Below are positions 40,201 to 49,370 of a stretch of 64,000 nt of DNA, in pieces. The notes beneath the pieces are model-generated. The model did not search any database and was not told the origin of the DNA. It was given only the letters and a program-made list of their open reading frames with translations. The DNA is from Gonatopus flavifemur (taxonomy: Eukaryota; Arthropoda; Insecta; Hymenoptera; Dryinidae), in the NCBI GenBank assembly GCA_018340375.1, contig JAFFJZ010000003.1, positions 27,776,001-27,840,000 of the forward strand, read 5' to 3'. Each line of letters starts with the position of its first letter. Within the stretch, counting starts at the first letter, position 1. Both the position numbers and the translations under genes were made by a program.

Positions 40201-41365
40201 ATCACTTAGAAGAACTGACGCTAGACAGGTGATACATAATATTCTACAATTTATTAGTTTCCCGTGATTGGATTCCTAATGAAACTATTTTTTCATCCCA
40301 TTTCCTTATTTTCGGCAATGACCAACAGATAATAAAAATGAAGATTTTGATCGGATTAAGCATATATCAATGATCACATATAAATGTTGTTTGATAAATA
40401 CTCCTGATTCCTAAATGTCAGAGCTTCCTCTTCACACATGTTATTCACACGTCTCTCCAATAGACAAAGTACTGCCAAGTATTCTATTTACAGTGGTCAG
40501 AGTTACGTAAGGAATAATTTATTATGCACTTTGATGTATCCAAATAAAATAGACGACGACAACGTAATCCATTAAAACCATTTGAACCAATGCCATTACG
40601 ATATTTCATGGGTATTTGAAATGCATCGTTTCAATAATGTCAAAATATTCATGTATTCGTATATTTTGTATTTAGATGCGTTCACATCACGGACATCGGC
40701 GTGGGTTATATCTCTACTATGGGATCATTGAGCGCTTTATTCTTGAGGTGGTGTTCGCAGTTGAGAGATATTGGACTTCAACACTTATGTGGCATGAGAT
40801 CCCTTCAAGTACTTTCCGTGGCAGGTAAAAGATATGCTCAAAGTCGTTTCGTTGAACCCCCAACACCCCAACTAGGAATTCATCCCTTAGATTTAGTCAA
40901 GTTAACCTGGATCCTACTCGGGTCCTGACAAGGGTGATGGTAAGGCTTGGCTACTATTGGAACAGTGTTGAAGAAACCTTATTGCCTTAATCAGGACTCG
41001 ACGAATATCTAAAATCAAAATATGGGAAATTAAAATTTACTTTGCGGAAGTATTTGAAACATTCTAATTTGATTTTAAAAAGTTACGCGTGATTTTGAAT
41101 ATCATTGTCAGGTCTCCATGAACTATCGGGTCAATCCGATAATAATTTCTAGCCAAGTAGAAACGTAGAAAAAATGCATATAGCATGTTGTATACTAATA
41201 AAAATTTTCTACCCAGGTTGTCCCTTACTGACCAGCAGTGGTTTATCAAGTCTGATACAACTTCGTCACTTACATGAATTGGAATTAACGAATTGTCCAG
41301 GAACGTCTCGAGAACTCTTTGATTATCTACGTGAACATTTGCCGCGTTGCTTGATCATCGAATAA
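22291..41365 (+). CDS. FBXL16: FBXL16, F-box/LRR-repeat protein 16 (complete, 7 coding exons)
   Basis: Coding exons: 22291-22387, 29281-29645, 36066-36359, 38322-38613, 40033-40228, 40676-40824 and 41217-41365. All borders are GT-AG, phases agree, and the sum is 1542 nt (513 residues; human is about 479). The first exon ([12 protein letters not shown]...) ends in one base that joins GT of exon 2 to give a Gly codon; an in-frame TGA three codons upstream fixes the start. Residues 1-125 are low-complexity (Gly run 50-56, Asn-rich, basic RPSRPK). A divergent F-box follows at about 133-175 ([16 protein letters not shown]), then leucine-rich repeats to the end, including [27 protein letters not shown] and the terminal ELTNCPG...LPRCLIIE that marks FBXL16. 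F-box proteins usually recruit SCF substrates; vertebrate FBXL16 is reported to act atypically. M41 (29304) could start a shorter form. Confidence 0.96.
22540..22734. mobile_element. TA-flanked MITE with long arms, 195 bp
   Basis: The left arm starts CCCGCATAACAATTCATGTC and the right arm is its near reverse complement ending AATTGTTATGTGGG. TA lies on both sides (22538-22539, 22735-22736). Almost the whole element is a hairpin and repeats the words AGACATC and GATGTCTT. It fits a Tc1/mariner-type MITE, and it sits 150 nt after the first FBXL16 exon. Confidence 0.78.
23333..23455. mobile_element. hAT-like MITE relic
   Basis: The tip TAGGGATGTGCGAATC on the left is matched by the complement of GATCGCGCATCTTTAG-type sequence on the right. 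TAGGGATG-like tips are common in hAT non-autonomous elements. The 8-bp flanks do not match cleanly, so the copy is old or the borders are off by a few bases. Confidence 0.45.
26130..26560. promoter_or_regulatory. CpG-richer patch in FBXL16 intron 1
   Basis: A stretch with many CG dinucleotides (GTCGTCGCCGC near 26197, CGCACGTATACGCG near 26400), an AAAGAAAAG tract and overlapping short open frames of 89-90 codons without recognisable domains. It is a candidate internal promoter or untranslated exon, placed 2.7 kb before coding exon 2. Confidence 0.3.
27030..27375. repeat. Degenerate TTAGCTRYTRCAGC repeat
   Basis: Repeated words such as AAATTTAGCTGTTGCAAC, TTTTTAGCTATCTG and AGTAGCTAA occur in both orientations. 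The same words build the hairpin at 53419-53649 and the copy near 59068-59330, so this looks like a decayed member of that family. Confidence 0.45.
30616..30770. mobile_element. Related copy of the 19632-19812 MITE
   Basis: Begins GGTGATACCAGCGGC, then AGCCAAATCGTTTATAACAA, parallel to the other copy's AGCCAAATCTTTTCTGACAA, and contains an inverted pair around AAAATATCGCT and AGCGATATTTTGATT. The right end is not clear and is set approximately. Confidence 0.5.
30814..31008. mobile_element. Inverted-repeat element, 195 bp
   Basis: The left arm TACGCAGTAAAAAATTTTGC pairs with the right arm, which ends GCAAAACTTTTTACTATGTA. Inner segments (TGTGTAAAATATTCAACA and its complement) continue the pairing, so most of it folds into a hairpin. 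No coding capacity; superfamily unassigned. Confidence 0.7.
31371..33080. repeat. 10-bp tandem array, 171 units, with higher-order repeats
   Basis: The consensus unit is GATCACGATA, repeated without a single change of spacing for 1,710 bp. Variant units (GATTACGATA, CATCACGATA, GAACACGATA, GACCACGATA, TATTACGATA) are arranged in a fixed order: a block of 28 units is the same at 31521-31800, 32131-32410 and 32581-32860. Spacing between blocks is 610 and 450 bp, so the array grew by segmental duplication as well as unit slippage. All frames contain stops, so it is not coding. The array lies in FBXL16 intron 2. It is not a CRISPR array, as there are no spacers. Confidence 0.98.
34479..34602. mobile_element. 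GC-rich hairpin element
   Basis: AACAACACACCCACCG (34484-34499) pairs with CGGTGGGTGTGCTGTT (34570-34585), with further pairing at CCCCT/AGGGG outside and TCCACG/CGTGGA inside. The GC content stands out from the AT-rich intron. It is probably a short non-autonomous element; no target duplication was identified. Confidence 0.55.
36360..38321 (+). other. FBXL16 intron 3 (2.0 kb)
   Basis: Bounded by GTAATT and TTTTATTCAG. It includes a CT microsatellite near 36745-36760. A 99-codon open frame at 37930-38229 has no recognisable domain. Nothing else seen. Confidence 0.85.
38704..38804. repeat. AT-rich hairpin, 101 bp
   Basis: ATTCTTTTTTATAATATATT on the left pairs with AATATATAAAAAAGAAT-type sequence on the right. 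Probably a small MITE; AT-richness lowers certainty. Confidence 0.45.
38885..39003. mobile_element. MITE with GTACACNGAAAAA ends
   Basis: The left end GTACACAGAAAAAGAGGAAT and the right end, reverse complement GTACACGGAAAAAAAGGATA, are near identical for about 35 nt. The same type of tip is found at 44239, 53419, 59968 and 63519, so this is one member of a widespread group in the window. Confidence 0.7.
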
Positions 41366-41380
41366 ATGATGAAAAATAAA
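41361..41380 (+). terminator. FBXL16 poly(A) signal candidates
   Basis: One AATAAA overlaps the stop codon (41361-41366) and a second follows at 41375-41380. The first would leave almost no 3' UTR, so the second or a later signal is more likely used. Long 3' UTRs are possible in the following interval. Confidence 0.4.
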
Positions 41381-44300
41381 AGAAAATGAAAAACAACGTA
41401 AAAGAGACGTTTCGAGAATACTCATTAATATTTTTAAGAGTGTAAATGTTGAAGAAATATACGAATCTATGAACAAAAAATCTTCACTGCAAGACTTCGT
41501 GCAAAGCAATACTTAGAAAGATGTTAACACAATGACGTAACAAAGTGCATCGCGCATACAATATCCTATACAAATCGATAAGTTGACGTCCAGATTCTAA
41601 TACAAAAAAATAATGAAACCAAAGAAGGGTATTTATGCTTTTCCTTTTTCACGAAGGCTAAAACGCTATCATTCGATGCGAAATAATTCATTGAATGTAT
41701 ATAAATATATACCTATAGAGATTTTTAATACACTGACGCTACAGTCCGGCTGCACGTTTGTTTTACTTCCTTTTGTTATGAATATACCAATTTTCTTAAA
41801 TTAGGTGAATGAAATTTTTAGCACCCAAGGATTCGCCATTGTTTTGTGAATTGAAAGTTCGACAAATAAATGAAAAGAGGCAAGAGAAAAACTACGAGTA
41901 CGATTTTTCTGTAAATTTCTGTACAGTTTCGTCGAGAGAAAGACAAAGAAGAGAGGGCGAAAACTGTTGTTTGCAATGGTTTGAGAAAGAACGATTATTA
42001 TTATTATTATTAAAATACTCCGTACACAGAAGAAAATATAATTGTTTAAAAAAAAAGTCCACGAAATTCATCTCTCAAATCTGGATGAATTTGAAATTGT
42101 GAATATTTTTCCCTAAACGATTGTGAATTTTCTCCATGAATTGCTGAGGGAATGCAAATTTTCACACGATTTTACTGAGAAATGATCGAAAAGAAGAAAA
42201 ATCGTGATAAATCCCATCTCACCGTATTTTACAATTTTCTATCGTGTATTTGCATTTTTGAAAATCACATATTCAAATAGCCCATCATTTACAGATTTCA
42301 TATTTGCCAACTTCATCTTTATTACTCATCATATCATTATAATCAAAACCAAAATGCATTTATACAACAGAGTTTGCACTCTCTGATAACGATAGAAAAG
42401 ACTCACTAATATGCGTTCAGGAGAGACTCGCAAAACTATCACAATCTTGCAAATTTATGATGGAAAAGTATCAAGAAAAAAAGTGAAATGGCACACAACA
42501 GACTCAACAGTTAGAACTGTGATAAATTTATATTATACATATAATTCCATTTGATTTTACAATATCTAGGATATATTACATTGCCAATGTTTTCATGCTC
42601 TTTTACAATTTGTAACCGATGTTCTGAAATAATCATGATTGCTTTGAAGAAAAATTACTTCTATAAGAGACGTAATACCGATGAAAAAAAAGAAAAAAAC
42701 ATTCCAAAGCTTATCAATTCATATATTTGATCTTTGAACGAATTCATGTTCAAAACTAATAATCTGAAGAGGAGGCTGTTTTTGGCTTGTCTGACTCGAT
42801 TAAATAAACTGTTCTCGACTAATTTGGTTTTCGAATTTTGGATCATCGATTCATCTATGGTTGTATTTTTTTGCAATTCAAAGTAAAAGTTTATAATCGG
42901 ATGAAAATCATGGAAGAATGAGTATTCCGAAATCATCGGGGTTTGAAATTCCACGTTAAAACAGAGAAGTGGTGAAAGAGGAGGAATTTCTTCGAAAATC
43001 CATACTGTTCTCAATAATTTATCGTATGTTGCTCCTGAGACAGTTATTTCCCCCATATAAGTAATTTCTGGATAATTTCTTCTACGTTGGTACACAAAAT
43101 TCATTTCCAAATGCATCTGGGACTTGGAACAGTTTTTTTAATTCTTCATAGTATTATGATTCAATGGTTTGTCATGATATAATCACGTTATTTCATCACG
43201 CATTCAAAAAGATACGGATGAACGAATAAAGCTATGATGTACAATGCTTTTTCAATATAAAATAATAATAAAGTTAGATTGGAAAAACATTCTACCAGAT
43301 CACCTTATTTGTTTCCTCGTATCTTCTTAGATGGGTACTCACTAACTCACTCAGTAACAATGGTATTGATTAAATATTTCATTAATTTTTAGAAATGGAA
43401 AATTCCTTTTTCGAAATTGTGAAAATGCGTGAGATTATCGAGTAAAAATTGCTGAAAAGTCACAAAGCGTTCAATGTCTTTAGTTTTTCATGAATCAGGT
43501 AATAACGCGATTAATGCTAAATTCGTGAGTTTCTATTTAGTGAGACTACAATTATTATTACCATTGGTAAAATCTCTTCTCCAATTTTTCTCGAACATGG
43601 ATGGATACAGCCGTTAAAATTCCGCTACTTCTAGATTTATCGAAATTTCATCGAGTTTATCCATCTATTATGTACTGAACTGGATAAAAGAATTTTTAAT
43701 CTAATAACTGTACTAAGAAATATTGAATCCCTTTAAGGAGACAATAATATATCATTGTTAATGTAAATTTTCATTTATCATTATCATAACAAAGAAAGTA
43801 CACATAAATTTACACATAATCTAGTCAAAAAATAAATAAATTTCAAAATTCATCATCAAAATGCTGTGTTACACGTTTTGACGATAAATTCTGATAAAAC
43901 ACTGGATTCTGCAAAAGGGGTGACGTTTTTTATACTTCGTTTCAACTGTATTAATGTTATAAGGAGAAACCAAATTTGAAACTTCTCAAAAAAAGTTTTA
44001 TAATGATAGGAAACATTGACGTTGCTTTATTTTGATATAAATGATAATTAATTAACTATTGGGTATAAGTATTATTTAAAATTAAAATTGTAAGTTATGA
44101 ATATAGTAAAATCCTTATCATAAGTTGAGGTTCGAAAATTGAGTAAATATTCATGTGCAACTAACAAGAATTCAAAATAATGAAGAGAAACCGATGAATT
44201 CATGTGACGGAACATAAATTATGTTATTTCAGTTATGAATACACTGAAAGACTGTATTTATTTGATAAAAGGAAAATAATTTTATTGAATGTCGTGCTTA

Positions 44301-46045
44301 AAATCAAATAATAAGGGGTTTTCAGTGTATGTAAATATTTTTATTTGATTAATTTTTAAATAAATTGATTTTCATTCGATTGATTCATTGTACATGTTTC
44401 TGTTCAAAACTATTTGTTCGTTCAAAAGAGTCAGACTGGTTAATACGGCCAATCTGTGCTGCTCCTGATTATGTGTATAATCCGTTTAAGAGCATTCTAC
44501 ATGATTCAGGAGTTATTAGATCGTACTCATTTATTCATAATAATAAATTGAAAAGGAAACTGAACGCATATTCTATATAACTAAAAACACTCGATATCTA
44601 GTGATTCACAAAACTCATCATAACATAGAAATATACCGTTTCAAAACTAGATACGTACTCTCTCGAAACAAAATTTCGATAAAAAAATTCACTGTCAAAA
44701 GTGGTTACATTTAGAGTAAATCAGGGCAAGACGGCGTACTTTTCTGATTCACTACAGTATGAAATCATACATAAAACCTCAGTTACTCAAGGGAGATGTA
44801 ATTAAATCTTTATATTTGTCTTGAGAAGCAGGAAAGTGTGTCATCTCACCCCGCTTCATCCCAATTTGATTTTTCAGAAAGATTTTAAAATCACCCCTAA
44901 ACCTTTGCTGATTTATCAAAATTTGTAAATAATCACTGACATCACACGTCAATCGATTTAATCGTGTATCTGAGGTAAATGAAATTTTTGAAAGAGTGAA
45001 AGTAAAGCAGTATAAATAGTTGAACGAAAAACGAACTAAATACACTAGTCCAGAAAATTTTTGTTTAATGCTATGTATGAAATATACATCACCAGGGTAC
45101 GATCGAATAACTTCACGTATCTTATATCCCCAGCCATGTATATCACAAATGTGATTTAGAGAACAAAACCGTACTCGAGAGAAGAAAATATCGGAATTAA
45201 ATGTTTCCTCTCTCCAATTCAATTAAGGTATTACGTGTATATATACATAACATCACGTATGTATAGATACATACATATATACAAAGTTTTCCTGGGTACC
45301 TCAACCGCGAAGAACCATTTGCTTTAGAAAGAAACAACTATTCATCGATTTGGATCAATATGTATATTGTATATGAAAGACCGATCAATCGAATGAGAGT
45401 TATCCAACACTGAATTAATTAGCTATTCTTCAAAAAATCGCAATTAATTCTATGAATATTTGTTTTCCATATGAAAGATCATATAAATTTAGTCGTGCTA
45501 TTAGTGTTCTTGTTTTCTCTTTTTAAATTCAAAGCTTATTGTTCCATTATGTTCTTCATCGCATATTGTATAGAAATATAATAACAGTAATATAAATGGA
45601 AAACTTTGTGTTTATAAATTGTCAGAATAAATATATTTGTAACAACACTACCAGATATCTCTGCCATCATACAAGATATTGTTAATATACTTGTTAACGA
45701 TGGATAATGAACAAAAAATCAAGTATACATGATTTTTATGTTGCAATTGAACTAATTATTATAACTGAGTTGGGCATAGATTTTAGGATTGTAATCTGAT
45801 TTTTATAAATTGAAAATATTTTTGTGTGCATCGGAAACACATTCAACACACGAATAACACTATTGTATATATTGTACAAATTACATTAAATAATTCTGTT
45901 ACAGATCAAAACTACACATACCCGATATGCAAACGGTGAATGGTTATGACCACTTTTACCTTTGTGACACTGTTTACAAATGTAACATTAAATCATGATA
46001 CAACAAAGAAGAATATAAATGACGAGATGTGCTGTGAATTAAAAA
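41381..46045. other. Tail-to-tail interval FBXL16/POLR3H
   Basis: About 4.7 kb, AT-rich. Two open frames on the - strand, 42661-43116 (151 codons) and 44779-45222 (147 codons), are long for such AT-rich DNA, but neither has a domain I recognise and both lack clear splice context. A short MITE lies at 44239-44330. Part of the left side may be FBXL16 3' UTR. Confidence 0.5.
44239..44330. mobile_element. Short MITE with ATACACTGAAA ends, 92 bp
   Basis: The left end ATACACTGAAAGAC and the right end GGTTTTCAGTGTAT are inverted, with an inner TTATTTGAT/ATCAAATAA pair. Same tip type as the 59968-60473 element. Confidence 0.65.
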
Positions 46046-46051
46046 TTTATT
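46046..46051 (-). terminator. POLR3H poly(A) signal
   Basis: AATAAA on the - strand, 62 nt after the POLR3H stop codon. Its position fits a short 3' UTR. Confidence 0.6.
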
Positions 46052-46113
46052 GACCATGATTTAGCACTTTTTTGTTTCGTTTGATCCATTTTTTCCCTTC
46101 AACTAATCGTATT

Positions 46114-47307
46114 TCACGTATTTTCCCACCAAGTCAGCAGCCCGAGACCAGATTCGTCTATAGCAGCCTACAAATCAATTGTATTCAGTTACAGAATAAC
46201 ATCTTTTTTTTCCTACTCGGTACTCACGCTTAGCGTATACGGTGAAATATTTTTCGTTTCTGGTTTTTCAACTGTCTCTCCGGCAATACTTGGACCTGTC
46301 GGCAATGCTTCTGTAAATGTTTCACTAACTACTCTAAACCTTATAATTTCCCCTGAAAAATAAAGTGATTTGTGCTTACTATTCGAATATTTTGTACAAT
46401 TTATTTAGCTTATTATTGAAACATCATTTCTTAAATCAGTGAATGAGATTAATTTCAGTGGATAAGTGAATTTCTTCGATATATTTGAAAAGATGAATTT
46501 ACTCATCTTTATTCTATTAATTTATCTTTCCAAAAACCAAATGTTAACAGTAATAACTCTGCTAACTCAGTGAAACGGATACTATTTCAATAAGTAAGAA
46601 TACCTGCATCCATAAAGAGATCATGTTTTTCACCATCTCCTGTGTCATATTCCCATACCCATGCTTGTTCAGTTTGATCAAATCGTGAAGGATGTTGTAA
46701 TTTATGAGGTGGAATAACTATATCTTCGAAAAATCCTAACGTGACTGAAATATAAGGGAGAATAATGATTTTCATAAAGGTTTCATTTGAATTTCGAAAT
46801 GAAATGAAATTTTTGTTCTTATATTATGATTTTATAAACACACACATATATTTTTCAGCAGAATGTGAAGTAATGTAAAATGTGATTACTTATAGAGCTC
46901 TTGAATTGCATTTCAGACCCCTTAAAAATGATATAATATTCAAAATCATTACCGTGTACACCATCGGCACTGCAGCTACGGATTTTGCCCACTAAGATTT
47001 CTTCCATGAATGGTCGAAATACGATAAATCTAAAAACTACTTTGGTATGAGATGAACCATCGCCAGGAAAAATATATGATTCTTCAATTTTTGTTATATC
47101 GTATAACGCAATGCAAAGTCCCACATTCAAATAAACCTGGAATCCAAATTTATGGTTATATAAAATCATAAAAATCATAAAATAATCATATCTCACCTTA
47201 TTAGCAAGTTTTCTATTTAATTCGTCACTAATTGCATCATTCAATTTACGTTTAAACTTCCATGGTTGTATTCTAACAGTATCTTTCATCTCCGCAAGCA
47301 CAAACAT
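46114..47307 (-). CDS. POLR3H: POLR3H, RNA polymerase III subunit RPC8 (complete)
   Basis: This is the Rpb7-like stalk subunit of RNA polymerase III (yeast Rpc25), needed in the nucleus for initiation at 5S rRNA, tRNA and other Pol III genes. Five exons on the - strand: 47197-47307, 46953-47136, 46604-46744, 46228-46352 and 46114-46167. All introns have GT-AG borders and the phases agree, giving 615 nt and 204 residues, the same length as the human protein. It starts [18 protein letters not shown]; the Rpb7 N-terminal fold spans about 1-65 ([24 protein letters not shown]) and the OB-fold RPC25 domain runs from about 80 to the end ([41 protein letters not shown]). The tail [11 protein letters not shown] matches the human GLGLLSWW ending and is encoded by a 54-nt last exon. 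It lies head-to-head with RRS1. Confidence 0.97.
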
Positions 47308-47857
47308 TGTTATAAAAATAATTTAATGAATGTTCACTTAATTTTCATAAATTTAATTAATTAATCAATCGAACAATTATTTACACATCTGAAACACCGG
47401 AAAAGGTTATGTCAATACGGCAGCATGATAAGAATAACTTCAACTACTGTATCATACCGCATATTATCATAGTATTCGTTATCATTTGTTATTTAAAACG
47501 AATATTATTAATATCAAGATTAAAACATACCAATCATGAAATTCATTCTATTTTACTGTCATTCACCACCACTTCTGTCAATTGTTTGTTGATTGTTGTT
47601 GATTCATTGCTGTGCTTTTGCTTAAACGTAATGTAATGAAAACATAACCTCAATGAATCAATTATCCAATGAATGAACGTAAAATTTGAGTATTTGAGTA
47701 GTATAAAATAGTACTCGACCAATCAAATTACATAGAACAGGATTCTTCGATCTCCCATTGGTTGAAAAAGTATATTGAGTATTTCACACGATTTTATAGA
47801 GAAGCACACGTTTTAGGATAATAACAACGTGTTCAGATCGGTCAGATACAAGATAGA
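47308..47857. promoter_or_regulatory. Bidirectional promoter region POLR3H/RRS1
   Basis: Only 550 bp separate the two start codons, which face away from each other. Two inverted CCAAT boxes are present: CCAAT at 47719-47723 and ATTGG at 47757-47761. A TATAAAATA stretch lies at 47702-47710, about 150 bp before the RRS1 ATG. Shared regulation is inferred from arrangement; the true start sites cannot be read from sequence. Confidence 0.65.
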
Positions 47858-49192
47858 ATGGATATCGTGGATTCAATCTTAAAAGAAAGTGGTCAAAGTG
47901 ATCCCCAAAAAAGTACAACTGTTCAAAAAGAGATAGAACTCGATATCGATGAAGGAACTCTTCTCGCTTCTGATTATAATAATTTAGATTTGAAAACACT
48001 TAGGTAACCTCAAAAAAGCATATTTTAATTTCAATTATCGAATATTATTTATTATAATGAAGTTTTTTTCATTTTCAGATCCAAACCTGAGGAATATGTG
48101 AAAAATCTAACACGTGATAATGTACAATTGTTAATCAATAAAATTTGGACCCTCCCTTTCGAACGTGTGGACGAGGCAATAGTGGCAAAATTACCCAAAC
48201 CTACGTACGTTCTGCCCCGAGCACGATGTATTCCCAAACCTAAACCTTTAACAAAATGGCAGCAATTTGCTAAAGAGAAAGGGATAAAGAATAAAAAGAA
48301 AGGCAAATCAAAACTGAAATGGGACGAAGAATTGAAGGTATCGATATATCCGATTGTTAAGTTTTTTTGTAAATTCATAGATATATTGTTGGAGAAATTG
48401 ATATATTAATATATACTGTTACAGAAATGGGTTCCATTATTTGGTTACAAACGTGCCAAAGCCAGTGAGCAAAAAGAATGGCTAGTAGAAGTGAATAATG
48501 ATAATCAACCTGCCGAAGATCCACATACGGTGCTAAAATCAGCCAAACGAGAAAAACAGTCGAAAAATGAATTGCAAAGATTACGAAACATAGCTAAAGC
48601 ACAGAACATTAAACTGCCTAAAGTAGGGGTTCCTACCATAGAAAATTTTCCTAATTCTCAACACCTTTCTACCGCGTTAACTGTAGCTAGAACGTCAACG
48701 GCATCTCTTGGAAAATTCCAACAAAGGTTTATATCCTATATTTTCTTTCATATTCCAATTGATTCACATTATTTATTTATTTCAAATCAATTTGACAGAT
48801 TACCTAAAGAAAAAGATGCAAAGGGTATTGCAAAAGAAGTACCAGGTTTAAAGAGGAAAGCCAAGGAACCGCCGTTAAATCCAACGGAAGAAAAGAAACG
48901 TAATACAAATTTGGTGGATAGCGTATTGAAAGGTAACAGTAAGATCTTGAGGGATGATCTTTCAACACCTTCTATGAGGTAAATATAAAATATTTACTCG
49001 ATATTCGGATGATGGTGTAAGACAATCTAGTTCATTGCTGTGAAATCATTTTACAGTGCCGTGAAATCAAAATCAGAACCCAAGGGAAAGAAGAAGAAAG
49101 CAGGGAAAGGTAACAAAAGTGCAAAGAAGCCTAGGGCGGGTAAGGGTAAAAGAGATTTACATACAAAAGTAGGAGGTAGAAAACGTAGGTAA
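47858..49192 (+). CDS. RRS1: RRS1, ribosome biogenesis regulatory protein homolog (complete)
   Basis: RRS1 is a nucleolar 60S assembly factor that, with RPF2, brings the 5S RNP (5S rRNA, RPL5, RPL11) to the pre-60S particle. Five exons: 47858-48003, 48079-48337, 48425-48726, 48799-48978 and 49057-49192; GT-AG borders, phases agree, 1023 nt, 340 residues (human 365, yeast 203). The start MDIVDSILKESG is the first ATG of the open frame. The conserved core at about 50-175 includes NLTRDNVQLLINKIWTLP, PKPTYVLPRARCIPKPKPLT, KWQQFAKEKGI, W..LFGYKRA and KEWLVEV. The last 45 residues are strongly basic (KGKKKKAGKG, GGRKRR), as expected for a nucleolar localisation tail. The third intron is read through in one frame, so a simple open-frame scan would add 24 false residues. 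Confidence 0.96.
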
Positions 49193-49364
49193 AATTTTGA
49201 TTCAATACTCTCAAAAATACTGTAGCTAAATGTATAATTTGTTATTGGCGAATTAATATTGTTACACAGTTTTCATTTTTGAATACATGACGGATATTGT
49301 ACACAATTTTTAAATACTGTAAAACCTTTCAAGCAGAAATTTTCTTAGATTTCAAATGAAAAAT

Positions 49365-49370
49365 ATTAAA
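49365..49370 (+). terminator. Candidate RRS1 poly(A) signal
   Basis: No AATAAA was found close to the RRS1 stop. The common variant ATTAAA lies 173 nt downstream and is the best candidate. Confidence 0.35.

Noticed and set aside
48727..48798. Open reading through the third RRS1 intron.
   Set aside because: GT-AG borders at 48727 and 48798 and the resulting QQRLPKE join are better than the hydrophobic read-through, which is unlike the family.
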